Assembly (NCBI GenBank): GCA_942490985.1
Contig: CALNYW010000003.1
Span: 310,001 to 374,000 of the forward strand
Length of the DNA stretch: 64,000 nucleotides
Direction: 5' to 3'
Source of the DNA: Thiosocius sp942490985
GTDB taxonomy: Bacteria > Pseudomonadota > Gammaproteobacteria > Chromatiales > Chromatiaceae
In this document: in pieces, positions 49,749 to 61,958 of the stretch
Layout: each line of letters starts with the position of its first letter
Position numbering within the stretch: position 1 is the first letter of the stretch
The notes under the pieces: generated by a model
What the model saw: the letters and a program-made list of their open reading frames with translations, nothing else
Databases searched by the model: none
What the model was told of the DNA's origin: nothing
Made by a program: the position numbers and the translations under genes

Positions 49749-51464
49749 ATGGCAGCCACGCATCCTATCAACCAGCTCAGCGGCCTGGCCCGACGGTTCG
49801 TCAAAGACGGGCTAATCTCGGACGAAGAGGCCAACCTGGCCTCCGAGGAGGCGAACGCCGCAAAGCGCCCGCTGGTTTCGTACCTGGTCGGCAAAGGGTC
49901 GGTCAGCGCACACGACGCCGCGATCGCGGCGTCTCAAGAGTACGGCGTACCGCTGTTCGATCTCTCGACCATCGACCCTGACCACATGCCGCAAGGCCTG
50001 GTCGAAGAAAAGCTGATCCGCAAGCATCACGCGCTGCCGCTGATCAAGCGCGGCAACCGCCTGTTTCTCGCGGTATCCGACCCGACCAACCACCAGGGCC
50101 TCGACGAGATCAAGTTCCACACCGGCCTGACCACCGACGCGGTGCTGGTCGAGGAAGACAAGCTGGTCGCCGCGATCGAAAATTCGCTCGAGGCGCAGGA
50201 CACGGCGATGTCCGACCTGCTGGATGCAGACCTCGAGAACCTCGACATCATCTCCGAGGACGACGAGAAAAAGGAAGCCGATTCCAACCTCGATGTCGAC
50301 GACGCACCGGTCGTGCGCTACGTGAACAAGATCCTGCTCGACGCGATCAACTCCGGCACGTCGGATATCCATTTCGAGCCCTACGAGAAGACCTTCAGGG
50401 TACGCTTCCGCCAGGACGGCATGCTGCACGAGAAGGCGTCACCGCCGGTCAATATCTCGGGCAGGCTGTCGGCACGCTTGAAGGTGATGGCGCGGATGAA
50501 CATCGCCGAGCGGCGCGTCCCGCAGGACGGGCGGATCAAGATGAACCTGTCACGCAATCGATCGATCGACTTTCGTGTCAATACCTGCCCGACGCTGTAC
50601 GGCGAAAAGATCGTGCTGCGGATTTTGGATTCCACCGCAGCAACGCTCGGCGTCGAGTCACTGGGTTTCGATGAGAAACAGAAAGAACACTTCATCAAGG
50701 CGATCCAAAAGCCCTACGGAATGATCCTGGTCACCGGCCCGACGGGTAGCGGTAAAACGGTCACGCTGTACACGGCACTGAATCTGTTGAATCAGCCCGA
50801 GGTCAATATCTCAACGGCCGAGGATCCGGTCGAGATCCAGGTCGCCGGCATCAACCAGGTCAACGTCAATGTCAAGACCGGCCTGACCTTCGCCGAGGCC
50901 CTGCGTGCGTTTCTGCGTCAGGACCCGGACATCGTGATGGTCGGTGAGATCCGCGACCTGGAGACCGCCGAGATCGCGGTCAAGGCCGCGCAGACCGGTC
51001 ACCTGGTGCTGTCGACACTGCACACCAACGACGCGCCGCAGACACTGACACGCCTGGCCAACATGGGTATCCCGGCGTTCAACATCGCCTCGTCGGTCAA
51101 CCTGATCCTGGCCCAGCGCCTCGCCCGCCGTCTGTGTGAACACTGCAAGACCCTCGACGAACTCCCGAAAGACGCACTGCTCGAAGAAGGTTTTAGCGAA
51201 GACGAGGTCCGCGCGGGGATCAGGGTCTATCGGCCGGTCGGTTGCGACAAGTGCACCAAGGGCTACAAGGGCCGGGTCGGTATCTTCGAGGTCATGCCGG
51301 TCAGCGACGCGATGGGCAAGATGATCATGGAGAACGGCAACGCGATCCAGATTCGCGATCTCGCCAAGTCCGAAGGGCTGCAGGATCTGCGGGCCTCCGG
51401 TCTCGCCAAGGTAAAGTCAGGCGTCACCAGCCTCGAAGAAATCAACCGAGTCACCAAAGACTAA
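49749..51464 (+). CDS. pilB: type IV pilus assembly ATPase PilB
   Basis: 571 residues: N-terminal MshEN-type region (about 1-150) and secretion ATPase core with Walker A GPTGSGKTVTL, Asp box, Walker B DPDIVMVGEIRD, His box (STLHTND) and a four-Cys zinc site (CEHC...CDKC). It powers pilus extension at the cytoplasmic face. No strong ribosome site precedes the ATG. A TATACT at about 49698 may be part of its own promoter. Followed 12 bp later by pilC. Confidence 0.96.
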   Translation: MAATHPINQLSGLARRFVKDGLISDEEANLASEEANAAKRPLVSYLVGKGSVSAHDAAIAASQEYGVPLFDLSTIDPDHMPQGLVEEKLIRKHHALPLIKRGNRLFLAVSDPTNHQGLDEIKFHTGLTTDAVLVEEDKLVAAIENSLEAQDTAMSDLLDADLENLDIISEDDEKKEADSNLDVDDAPVVRYVNKILLDAINSGTSDIHFEPYEKTFRVRFRQDGMLHEKASPPVNISGRLSARLKVMARMNIAERRVPQDGRIKMNLSRNRSIDFRVNTCPTLYGEKIVLRILDSTAATLGVESLGFDEKQKEHFIKAIQKPYGMILVTGPTGSGKTVTLYTALNLLNQPEVNISTAEDPVEIQVAGINQVNVNVKTGLTFAEALRAFLRQDPDIVMVGEIRDLETAEIAVKAAQTGHLVLSTLHTNDAPQTLTRLANMGIPAFNIASSVNLILAQRLARRLCEHCKTLDELPKDALLEEGFSEDEVRAGIRVYRPVGCDKCTKGYKGRVGIFEVMPVSDAMGKMIMENGNAIQIRDLAKSEGLQDLRASGLAKVKSGVTSLEEINRVTKD

Positions 51465-51476
51465 GCGTAGGAACTC

Positions 51477-52730
51477 ATGGCAACCAAAGCAGCTACCGCC
51501 GGCGCCCCGAAACCCGAAAAACCGAACGTGTTTGTCTGGGAGGGCACCGATCGCAGGGGAAATCGCGTCAAAGGCGAGAGCCGCGCGGCAACGGTCGCAC
51601 TGGCCCGTGCCGACCTGCGCCGCCAGGGCATCACACCGCTGAAGGTCAAAAAGAAGGCGACGTCGATCTTCAGCAACCGCAAGCAAAAGATCACCAGCAA
51701 AGACATCGCTATATTTTCACGCCAGCTCGCGACCATGATGTCGGCCGGCGTACCGATGGTGCAGGCCTTCGATATCGTCGGCCGTGGCCACAACAACCCG
51801 TCGATGCAGGAGATGATCCTGTCGATCAAGGCCGACGTCGAGGGCGGTACCTCGCTGACCAAGTCGCTGCGCAAGCACCCGCTCTATTTCGACGACCTGT
51901 TCTGCAACCTGGTCGAGGCCGGCGAGCAGGCCGGCGTGCTCGAGACACTGCTCGACAAGATCGCGACCTACAAGGAAAAGACCGAATCGCTGAAGGGCAA
52001 GATCAAGAAGGCGCTGTTCTACCCGACCGCCGTCATCGTGGTGGCGATACTCATCGTCGCGATCATCATGATCTTCGTGATCCCGCAGTTCAAAGACCTG
52101 TTCAGCAGCTTCGGCGCTGACCTGCCGGCGTTCACATTGATGGTCGTGAATATGTCCGACTTTGTCGCGGCCTGGTGGTGGGCGATCCTGATCGCTGTCG
52201 GCGGGTTTGTAATGGTGGCGTCGAACATTTGGAGACGATCGCCGAAGTTCCGCGAGACCGTCGACCGCATCCTGCTCAAGGTCCCGGTGATCGGCATGAT
52301 CCTGCACAAGGCCGCGCTGGCGCGTTTCTGCCGCACCACGGCAACCATGTTCGCCGCCGGCGTGCCGCTGGTCGAGGCCCTGCAATCGGTCGCCGGCGCG
52401 ACCGGCAGCAGCGTCTATGGAAAGGCGGTGTTGACGATGCGCGACGATGTCGCGACCGGCCAGTCGCTGCAGCTGGCGATGCGCCAGCAGGGCCTGTTTC
52501 CGCACATGGTGATCCAGATGGTCACGATCGGCGAGGAATCCGGCGCGCTCGACGACATGCTGTCCAAGGTCGCCGATTTCTACGAGGAAGAGGTCGACAA
52601 CGCGGTCGATGCGCTGAGCAGCCTGCTCGAGCCATTGATCATGGTCATATTGGGCACCGTGGTCGGTGGCCTGGTCGTCGCGCTGTACCTGCCGATCTTC
52701 CAACTCGGCTCGGTTGTTTCTGGCGGCTGA
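51477..52730 (+). CDS. pilC: type IV pilus inner-membrane platform protein PilC
   Basis: 417 residues with two GspF domains (about 75-200 and 280-400) and three helices: VIVVAILIVAIIMIFVIPQF, WWWAILIAVGGFVMVA and the final VILGTVVGGLVVALYLPIF. Conserved FSRQLATMMSAGVPMVQAF and FCRTTATMFAAGVPLVEAL mark the duplicated domains. It links PilB to the growing pilus. Lies between pilB and pilD with short spacers. Confidence 0.96.
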   Translation: MATKAATAGAPKPEKPNVFVWEGTDRRGNRVKGESRAATVALARADLRRQGITPLKVKKKATSIFSNRKQKITSKDIAIFSRQLATMMSAGVPMVQAFDIVGRGHNNPSMQEMILSIKADVEGGTSLTKSLRKHPLYFDDLFCNLVEAGEQAGVLETLLDKIATYKEKTESLKGKIKKALFYPTAVIVVAILIVAIIMIFVIPQFKDLFSSFGADLPAFTLMVVNMSDFVAAWWWAILIAVGGFVMVASNIWRRSPKFRETVDRILLKVPVIGMILHKAALARFCRTTATMFAAGVPLVEALQSVAGATGSSVYGKAVLTMRDDVATGQSLQLAMRQQGLFPHMVIQMVTIGEESGALDDMLSKVADFYEEEVDNAVDALSSLLEPLIMVILGTVVGGLVVALYLPIFQLGSVVSGG

Positions 52731-52739
52731 CAAAAACGC

Positions 52740-53612
52740 ATGATCGATACGCAGGCGCTGGCACCGATTGCGCCTTACGGCGCGCTGCTGCTCGGTTTGG
52801 TCATTGGCAGCTTCCTGAACGTCGTGATCCTGCGCCTGCCCGCGCGGATGCAGGCCGAACTGCAATCCGCCTGCACCGAACTGGCCGGCAACGAATCCGA
52901 ACCGCTGCCCAGTCGCTGGTTCGGCCTCGATTACCTGATCACACCTGCCTCCTCGTGTCCAAAGTGCGGGCACGCCATACGGGCCTGGGAAAACATCCCG
53001 ATCGTCAGCTATCTGCTGTTGCGCGGTCGGTGCAGCAACTGCGCCACACCGATCAGCGTCCGCTATCCGATCGTTGAAGGCGTCACCGGGCTGCTGAGCC
53101 TGCTGGTGATTTTGCATTTCGGCGCAACCATTCAGGGACTGCTCGCGCTTATCCTTGTCTGGGGGCTGGTCGCGCTGACCGTGATCGACCTCGACGAACA
53201 GCTGTTGCCCGATCAACTCACCCTGCCGCTGCTGTGGCTCGGTCTGTTGGCCAACATCAGTGGTACCTTCACCGACCTGCCGTCCGCGGTCATCGGGGCA
53301 GCGGCCGGCTACCTGAGCCTGTGGCTGGTGTTCCAGGTATTCCGGCTGCTGACCGGCCGCGAAGGCATGGGCTACGGGGATTTCAAACTCTTGGCGGTGT
53401 TCGGCGCGTTTCTCGGCTGGCAGTACCTGCCGCAGATCGTCCTGGTCTCCTCGCTGGTCGGCGCCGTGGTCGGCATTACGCTGATCGTCGTGCGCGGCCG
53501 TGACCGGCAGATCCCGATCCCGTTCGGGCCCTACCTCGCAACGGCGGGCCTGATTGCGCTGCTGTGGGGTGAGGAAATCAACCACGGCTACCTGCAACTC
53601 GCCGGACTGTGA
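52740..53612 (+). CDS. pilD: prepilin peptidase / N-methyltransferase PilD
   Basis: 290 residues. Cytoplasmic loop with paired zinc Cys (CPKCGH and CSNC, about residues 77-103), eight helices and the two catalytic Asp: VIDLDEQLLPDQ and GMGYGDFKLLA. It cleaves the prepilin leader after Gly and methylates the new N-terminus. The stop overlaps the coaE start (GTGA), so coaE is translationally coupled to it. Confidence 0.96.
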   Translation: MIDTQALAPIAPYGALLLGLVIGSFLNVVILRLPARMQAELQSACTELAGNESEPLPSRWFGLDYLITPASSCPKCGHAIRAWENIPIVSYLLLRGRCSNCATPISVRYPIVEGVTGLLSLLVILHFGATIQGLLALILVWGLVALTVIDLDEQLLPDQLTLPLLWLGLLANISGTFTDLPSAVIGAAAGYLSLWLVFQVFRLLTGREGMGYGDFKLLAVFGAFLGWQYLPQIVLVSSLVGAVVGITLIVVRGRDRQIPIPFGPYLATAGLIALLWGEEINHGYLQLAGL

Positions 53613-54211
53613 CATCGCTGAAGATTGGGCTGACCGGTGGCATCGGCAGCGGCAAGACCGCCGCCAGTGACCGATTCGCAGCACTCGGCGCCGAGGTCAT
53701 CGATACCGATATCCTGAGCCGCGAGTTGGTCGAGCCCGGTCAGCCTGCACTCGACGAGATCACCAAGACGTTCGGTACCGGCGTCCTGGCGGCCGACGGT
53801 CAACTCGATCGTCGCGCGTTGCGGCGGTTGATATTCAACGACCCGACGATGCGCAGACGACTCGAGGACATCCTCCACCCGAGAATCCGCGCCGAGATGC
53901 TGCGCCGTGCGGCGAATGCTTCAGCGCCCTACGTCGTTTTCGTGATTCCGTTGCTGGTTGAGGCCGGCCAACAGGCGCTGGTCGACCGAATCCTGCTGAT
54001 CGATGTGCCGGAAACCCTGCAACGACAGCGTGTTGCCGATCGTGACGGTAGCGACCCGCAACACATCGACCAGATCCTTACCGCCCAGACCGACCGGCAA
54101 ACGCGACGGCAATACGCCGACGATGTTATCCACAACGACGGCAGCCTCGCCGACCTCGAAGCCCAGGTCGACGCGTTGCACGAAAGCTACCTGCGGCTCG
54201 CGAAACGCTGA
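53609..54211 (+). CDS. coaE: dephospho-CoA kinase
   Basis: 200 residues starting at GTG 53609, giving M-TSLKIGLTGGIGSGKTAA with the P-loop. The substrate motif IDTDILSRELV and LVDRILLIDVPETLQ are normal for CoaE. It phosphorylates dephospho-CoA at the 3' position, the last step of CoA synthesis. The pilBCD-coaE-zapD-yacG order is conserved in many gammaproteobacteria. Confidence 0.95.
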   Translation: MTSLKIGLTGGIGSGKTAASDRFAALGAEVIDTDILSRELVEPGQPALDEITKTFGTGVLAADGQLDRRALRRLIFNDPTMRRRLEDILHPRIRAEMLRRAANASAPYVVFVIPLLVEAGQQALVDRILLIDVPETLQRQRVADRDGSDPQHIDQILTAQTDRQTRRQYADDVIHNDGSLADLEAQVDALHESYLRLAKR

Positions 54212-54244
54212 CAATACTGAAGTTTCAGACATCGATCGCAAAAA

Positions 54245-55099
54245 ATGACTGGGACGGCCGGGTTAGTACCCTTTACCCCGACCCAAGGCTGGCCGACAAT
54301 AGCGCGCTTTAGCGATGCACCGGGGCCACTCTTGGCAGATACGACCGTTTTCGAACACCCACTCAACGAAAAGTGCCGCACCTGGTTACGCCTGTCCCAC
54401 CTGTTTGAACAGCTGGATTTCCACCTCCCGCATGGCGAGGAATGGCACGCGCGGGCGACGATGACCGCGCTGTTGGATATCGCCAACGTGCTCTCGCGCG
54501 CCGACATCAAGTCCGAGTTACTCATTGAACTCGACCGTTATCGATTGTCGCTGGGCAAAATGGCCGACACCCCCGGCGTGGATACCGATCGCCTGAAACA
54601 TATCCTGCAGGAGCTTCAGCGCACCTGTGACGGTGTTCGCGGTGTCAGTGGCCAACTGGCGCATTCACTGCGTTCCAACGAATTCCTCAATAGCATTGTG
54701 CAGCGCAGCAGTATCGCCGGAGGCAGCTTTGATTTCGATCTGCCGCAGTACCACCTGTGGCTGCAGATGCCGCAGAGCGAACGGTCGCTGCAGCTGGATG
54801 ACTGGCGGCACGAGATCAGTCCCGTTCATCAGGCCGTCGAGCTGCTGTTGACCCTGATCCGCAACAGCGCAGTGCCTTCCCGGGAGCAGGCGACTGGCGG
54901 TTTCTACCAGCAAACGCTGCCGAATGGCGTGAGCGCGCAGCTGGTGCGCATTTCCCTCCCTGCCGAGGAGCCCCTGTTCGCCGAGATCAGTGGCGGCAAA
55001 CACCGTTTCAGCATCCGCTTCATGGATTGCGCCGACTGGCAGCACCCCACCCAAGCGGACCGCCAGGTGCATTTCAGTCTCAGTACCTGCGTGATATGA
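54245..55099 (+). CDS. zapD: cell division protein ZapD
   Basis: 284 residues as read from ATG 54245. Conservation with known ZapD starts only near residue 30 (TVFEHPLNEKCRTWLRL), so the true start may be a TTG at 54332; neither has a clear ribosome site. FDFDLPQYHLWLQMP and KHRFSIRFM are family blocks. ZapD crosslinks FtsZ filaments at the division ring. The stop overlaps yacG by ATGA. Confidence 0.93.
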   Translation: MTGTAGLVPFTPTQGWPTIARFSDAPGPLLADTTVFEHPLNEKCRTWLRLSHLFEQLDFHLPHGEEWHARATMTALLDIANVLSRADIKSELLIELDRYRLSLGKMADTPGVDTDRLKHILQELQRTCDGVRGVSGQLAHSLRSNEFLNSIVQRSSIAGGSFDFDLPQYHLWLQMPQSERSLQLDDWRHEISPVHQAVELLLTLIRNSAVPSREQATGGFYQQTLPNGVSAQLVRISLPAEEPLFAEISGGKHRFSIRFMDCADWQHPTQADRQVHFSLSTCVI

Positions 55100-55284
55100 G
55101 CGACACCGGCCTCAAAGTCGCCTGCCCGACCTGCGGCAAGGCCGTGAACTGGTCGCCTGCCGAACGCTGGCGACCCTTCTGCAGTGAACGCTGCAAGTTG
55201 ATCGACCTCGGCGAATGGTTGACCGAAGAACACCGCATACCCGGCGACAAGACCCCGAACGCAGAATCGCCTGACGACTACTGA
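55096..55284 (+). CDS. yacG: zinc-binding DNA gyrase inhibitor YacG
   Basis: 62 residues. The zinc finger has CPTCGK near the start and FCSERCKLIDLGEWL, giving C-x2-C...C-x3-C. Starts in an ATGA overlap with zapD, which fixes the start. YacG binds GyrB and limits gyrase activity in E. coli. Last gene of the coaE-zapD-yacG run; its end overlaps the converging minus-strand gene by 7 bp. Confidence 0.94.
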   Translation: MSDTGLKVACPTCGKAVNWSPAERWRPFCSERCKLIDLGEWLTEEHRIPGDKTPNAESPDDY

Positions 55285-55715
55285 CCGTCGCCGGTGTCTT
55301 CGATCGGGAAATCGGCGACCGTAACGCGGCCGTTACCGATCAGGCGCACCCGCACGGCATCACCGGATTGCGGCGACCACAGGATCTGCCAGCTCGACGC
55401 CTCGGGGATGACGCGCAAAGCCAGTCCCTCCGGTTCATTCAAGCGCAACGCCTCGACAGCAACAATCTCGTCAGGCGGAAAGCCGGTCTGTTTCAAACGC
55501 AAGCCAAGCTGCGCAGGGCCCAGCACCAATGCGTGATCGCCGGCGATCGCCGCGCAAGGCCGCTGGTTGGCAAAACAGCGGGGTTCAACGTTCAGGTAAG
55601 TCACGTCTTCGGCCTCGAGCACGCGCTGCGTCTTTTGACCGATTTGCCCCCAGCTCAGCGCCAGCCCAACGGCCACGATCACAAAGAACAGCCAATACCT
55701 ACCTATCCGCGTCAT
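55278..55715 (-). CDS. membrane-anchored protein of unknown function
   Basis: 145 residues from the ATG at 55715. One N-terminal helix (YWLFFVIVAVGLALSW) then a periplasmic, beta-rich domain with two Cys in EPRCFANQRPCAAIAG. No family recognised. Its start overlaps the end of the MutT/ThiE-like gene by 17 bp, so it is probably translated from the same message. Confidence 0.68.
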   Translation of the reverse strand: MTRIGRYWLFFVIVAVGLALSWGQIGQKTQRVLEAEDVTYLNVEPRCFANQRPCAAIAGDHALVLGPAQLGLRLKQTGFPPDEIVAVEALRLNEPEGLALRVIPEASSWQILWSPQSGDAVRVRLIGNGRVTVADFPIEDTGDGQ

Positions 55716-56712
55716 AACCCCATAACCCGCGAATACCGGCCACGCCCTGCCCCCCATGCGCCCAAGCGGTCTCGACCAGCGCCGGCGACATGCCACCCAG
55801 GGCGAACACGGGCAGTGCAACTTCATCCACGATGCTGGCGAATCCGGTCCAGCCGAGCGGCTCGGCGTCCGGGTGGCTCTGCGTTGGCAGCACCGGTGAC
55901 AGTAACGCGAAATCCGCACCCAGCTGTTCGGCGCGGGCAAGCTCGACGGCCGAATGACAGGATGCCGCCAGCAGCGCGCCGGCCTTGACCGGCCGCCGAT
56001 CACACTGGGCCAATGCCCGACTATTGAGATGCACCCCATCGGCGCCGATCGCCATCGCGACGTCCGGCGCGCCGTTCAACAGCACGCGCGCCTCGTACGC
56101 ATGGCAAAGATCACAGGCCAACCGCCCCAGGCGCAGCAACTCGGCATCGGAAAGATCGAACAGACGCAGCTGCAGCAAACGTGTCCCACCAGCCAGGCTC
56201 TGTTCGAGCCCGCGCAGAAATGTCCCTGAATCGATCACTGCAGGCGGCGTGATCAAGTAACGAGAAGGCAGTTGCAACGCACGCACAATCGGCTGATCGG
56301 CCGGCGGCATCGGGTAGTCGTTCAGCGCCTCGGGCAGCACCCAGGCCAGCGGCTGTGATTCGCGACCATGCGGCTCACCGTCCCAGGCGTCGACCCGATG
56401 CACATCGAGCAGCACCTGCCGGTCGGGGTAACGATGGTGTACGCGAATCAACGGCCGATGCGATGTGACCGCCACGCCGAGTTCCTCGCGCAGCTCTCGC
56501 TTCAGCCCGCGTTCGACCGTCTCGTCCGCCTCCAACTTGCCGCCCGGGAACTCCCAAAGCCCCCCTTGGTGGGCATCCGCATGGCGCTGCGCCAGCAGAA
56601 TCTCACCGGTCGGGTTGACCAGCGCCCCCGCTGCCACATGCACGACCGTGGTCGCGGTTTTCCGTTCCGCCGGAGATGCGGGGGGCTGCCTGGTCCGTTG
56701 ACGGTCGTTCAT
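55699..56712 (-). CDS. MutT-type Nudix hydrolase fused to a ThiE/TenI-like domain
   Basis: 337 residues from ATG 56712 (MNDRQRTRQ). Residues about 20-150 are a MutT Nudix domain with box GGKLEADETVERGLKREL continuing REELGV; this type hydrolyses 8-oxo-dGTP. Residues about 165-337 resemble thiamine-phosphate synthase (LLNGAPDVAMAIGADGVHLN, then FALGGMSPA), but whether that half is active is unknown. This fusion is well known in gammaproteobacteria. Located between argJ and a small membrane protein. Confidence 0.9.
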   Translation of the reverse strand: MNDRQRTRQPPASPAERKTATTVVHVAAGALVNPTGEILLAQRHADAHQGGLWEFPGGKLEADETVERGLKRELREELGVAVTSHRPLIRVHHRYPDRQVLLDVHRVDAWDGEPHGRESQPLAWVLPEALNDYPMPPADQPIVRALQLPSRYLITPPAVIDSGTFLRGLEQSLAGGTRLLQLRLFDLSDAELLRLGRLACDLCHAYEARVLLNGAPDVAMAIGADGVHLNSRALAQCDRRPVKAGALLAASCHSAVELARAEQLGADFALLSPVLPTQSHPDAEPLGWTGFASIVDEVALPVFALGGMSPALVETAWAHGGQGVAGIRGLWGYDADR

Positions 56713-56797
56713 CACCCCCCTCCAATACGCCGGATCGTTGTTCGAAGCACCGTCACGGCCCACAGATCGGCTGTTACCAGACCCGGGCCTGGCGGGC

Positions 56798-57985
56798 CTA
56801 AGACCGATACTCTGCGTTGATTTTCACGTAATCGTAAGAGAGATCGCAGGTCAGTATCTCGGTGCCGGCGTCACCGCGTCGGAGTCGGATACGGATCGGG
56901 ATCTCGGCCTGCGCCATCACCGCTTGGCCAGCCGCCTCGGTGTAGCTCGGATCACGCCCGCCGTTGCTGACGATGCAGACATCGCCCAGCCAGATAGTGA
57001 CATGCTCGATCTCGAAATCATCGACGCCAGATCGCCCAACCGCGGCAAGAATCCGCCCCCAATTCGGATCGCTGGCGAACAGGGCGGTCTTGACCAACGG
57101 CGAGTGCGCGACGGTGTAGGCCACGCGACGAGCCTCTTGCTGATCGCGGGCCGCTTCGACGGCGATCCTGACGAGCTTTGTCGCCCCCTCGCCATCGCGC
57201 ACAATCATTTCCGCCAGCTCGGCGCAGACTGCCGCTACCGCCGCGGCAAACTGTCGGGCGATATCGTGGTCTTCACCGTCGACGACGATACCCGACGCGC
57301 CGCTGGCGACCAGCACGCAGGCATCATTGGTCGAGGTATCACCGTCGACCGTAATGCGGTTGAAAGAGGCATCAACCGCAGCGCTCAGGGTCTCTTGCAA
57401 ATGGCCTTGCGGCACCTGCGCATCGGTTGCCACAAACGCCAGCATCGTCGCCATATCGGGGCAAATCATCCCTGATCCCTTGGCGATCCCGGTGACGGTC
57501 ACCACGCCATCGGCCAACGTAAGATGCCGGGTCACGCACTTCGGCCGGGTGTCAGTGGTCATGATGGCGGCCGCGGCGGCATCCCAGCGGTCGCTATCGA
57601 GCGATCGCAACAGACCTGGCACGGCCTGCGCAAAGGGATCGACAGGCAGATCCTCGCCGATAACGCCGGTTGAGAAGGGCAATACCTGACTCATCGCGCA
57701 GCCCGCCATGCCGGCAAGCAGACGACAGGTTTCGCGCGTTGCACGCAGCCCGGCATCACCGGTGCCGGCGTTGGCGTTGCCGGCATTGATCAGCAGGTAG
57801 CGGACCGGTCCTTTGGCGAGGTGCTCTTTGGCAACGGTTACCGGTGCCGCGCAAAACGCGTTGCGTGTGAACACTGCCGCGCAGCTGCCGCCCTCGGCTA
57901 TTTCCATCAGCAGCAGGTCATCGCGTCCCTGGTAACGGATGCCCGCCGCCGCGGTGGCCAGGCGGACGCCGGCGATCGCGCTCAT
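56798..57985 (-). CDS. argJ: bifunctional glutamate N-acetyltransferase / amino-acid acetyltransferase ArgJ
   Basis: 395 residues. The self-cleavage site is the Ala-Thr bond in CPDMATMLAF, where Thr becomes the nucleophile; ITVDGDTSTNDACV is also conserved. It recycles the acetyl group from N-acetylornithine to glutamate in arginine synthesis. It follows secA by 18 bp and precedes the MutT fusion, all minus strand. Confidence 0.96.
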   Translation of the reverse strand: MSAIAGVRLATAAAGIRYQGRDDLLLMEIAEGGSCAAVFTRNAFCAAPVTVAKEHLAKGPVRYLLINAGNANAGTGDAGLRATRETCRLLAGMAGCAMSQVLPFSTGVIGEDLPVDPFAQAVPGLLRSLDSDRWDAAAAAIMTTDTRPKCVTRHLTLADGVVTVTGIAKGSGMICPDMATMLAFVATDAQVPQGHLQETLSAAVDASFNRITVDGDTSTNDACVLVASGASGIVVDGEDHDIARQFAAAVAAVCAELAEMIVRDGEGATKLVRIAVEAARDQQEARRVAYTVAHSPLVKTALFASDPNWGRILAAVGRSGVDDFEIEHVTIWLGDVCIVSNGGRDPSYTEAAGQAVMAQAEIPIRIRLRRGDAGTEILTCDLSYDYVKINAEYRS

Positions 57986-58003
57986 CGCTAGTCGTCCTGG
58001 ATA

Positions 58004-60809
<2,806 letters not shown>

Positions 60810-60891
60810 TAATGAAAAACCTTCGGGATCCAGCTAAAACAAAGTCGAACATAATACCTCATACGCGATTCGCACCCGCCATTGTCCCGCC

Positions 60892-60919
60892 AAAAAAAAA
60901 CCCGCATTTGCGGGGCTTT
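60892..60919 (-). terminator. intrinsic terminator between the M23 peptidase gene and secA
   Basis: Read on the minus strand: a GC-rich stem (cccgc / gcggg, short AAAT loop) followed by nine T. It lies 26 bp after the peptidase stop, so secA must have its own promoter in the next 80 bp. Confidence 0.85.
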
Positions 60920-60944
60920 GTGCTGATGGGCGTTGCAACTTGGG

Positions 60945-61865
60945 TCAGCGAACGAACCGTTTTGGGTTGACGATCTTACCGTTGCGGTGCACCTCGAAGT
61001 GCACGTGGGGACCGCTCGAACGACCCGTGCTTCCAAGTAGCGCGATCGTCTGGCCTTTGTTGACGACCTCGCCAGCGGAGACCAGATTCTTTTTATTGTG
61101 GGCGTATAGCGTGGAATAACCGTCGGCATGGCGAATTTCCACGAAGTTGCCGTATCCGGCCGCACGCTCCGCTCGCACGACAACGCCGGAGGCGACCGCG
61201 ATGATGTCAGCGCCCGGCTTACCGGCGAAATCGACGCCCCGGTGATAGGATTTTTTCCCGTTGAAGGGGTCGGTCCGTCTACCGAAGGTCGACGATAGCC
61301 AACCCTTTTTCACCGGCTTCCCGGAAGGCGTCACCTCGGCCATCAAATCGCGTGTCATCAACATTTGCTCAAGTGTGAGCAGTTTGCGTTCGCGATCCTC
61401 CAACAGCGCATCAATCCGCAACAACTCAGCACTGAGTTCAGCGGCTGAGACACTCTCGGAAGACGCCGGTGTATCGAGACCACCCAGAGGCGGATCTGCC
61501 GCGAAGTCAAATTCGTCATCGTCCAGTTTACCGACCTCGACCAACCGCCCTCCCAACGCATCAAGGCGCATAAGATGGGCCTGCAGATCGGCGATCCGCA
61601 GGGCCAGGGCATCGAGATGGGCGCGTTGTTCGGCTTTTGCTCCAGCGATCGTCCGCCTTTCCACTCTGAGGAGCTGACGCAGTTCGCGCACCTCATCGTC
61701 AACCAGCTGATGATTACCGGTACGCTGGCCGACCTCGAAGCCTAACCACGCGGTAAGTGACAACGCGCCGACGGCAATCGCGACCAGCGCAAGGACCGCG
61801 TGCGGCAGGCAGATATCGACGCTGCCCGTGCGCTTGCAGAGATCAGATAGGAATATGATTTTCAT
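60945..61865 (-). CDS. M23 family (LytM-type) peptidase
   Basis: 306 residues. One N-terminal helix (AVLALVAIAVGALSLTAWLG) anchors it to the inner membrane. Coiled coil at about 50-180, then a LytM domain with zinc ligands in YHRGVDFAG and HVHFEVHRNG. Both conserved His are present, so it may be an active endopeptidase cutting peptidoglycan cross-links rather than an EnvC-like activator. Its position beside secA and the DciA-like gene is typical. Divergent from the DciA-like gene. Confidence 0.9.
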   Translation of the reverse strand: MKIIFLSDLCKRTGSVDICLPHAVLALVAIAVGALSLTAWLGFEVGQRTGNHQLVDDEVRELRQLLRVERRTIAGAKAEQRAHLDALALRIADLQAHLMRLDALGGRLVEVGKLDDDEFDFAADPPLGGLDTPASSESVSAAELSAELLRIDALLEDRERKLLTLEQMLMTRDLMAEVTPSGKPVKKGWLSSTFGRRTDPFNGKKSYHRGVDFAGKPGADIIAVASGVVVRAERAAGYGNFVEIRHADGYSTLYAHNKKNLVSAGEVVNKGQTIALLGSTGRSSGPHVHFEVHRNGKIVNPKRFVR

Positions 61866-61958
61866 CGTTCGCTGTTCGCTCGTCCGCAGTCATGAAGCCT
61901 ATCGGCCATCACAGGTGTACTCTTTAACCTCGAGACTCCGCACCGAGAACCCGTTCAC

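Noticed and set aside
51717..53684. Very long minus-strand open frame opposite pilC and pilD
   Set aside because: Low-complexity, His/Gln/Arg-rich translation typical of the antisense of GC-rich genes; pilC and pilD are unmistakable on the plus strand.
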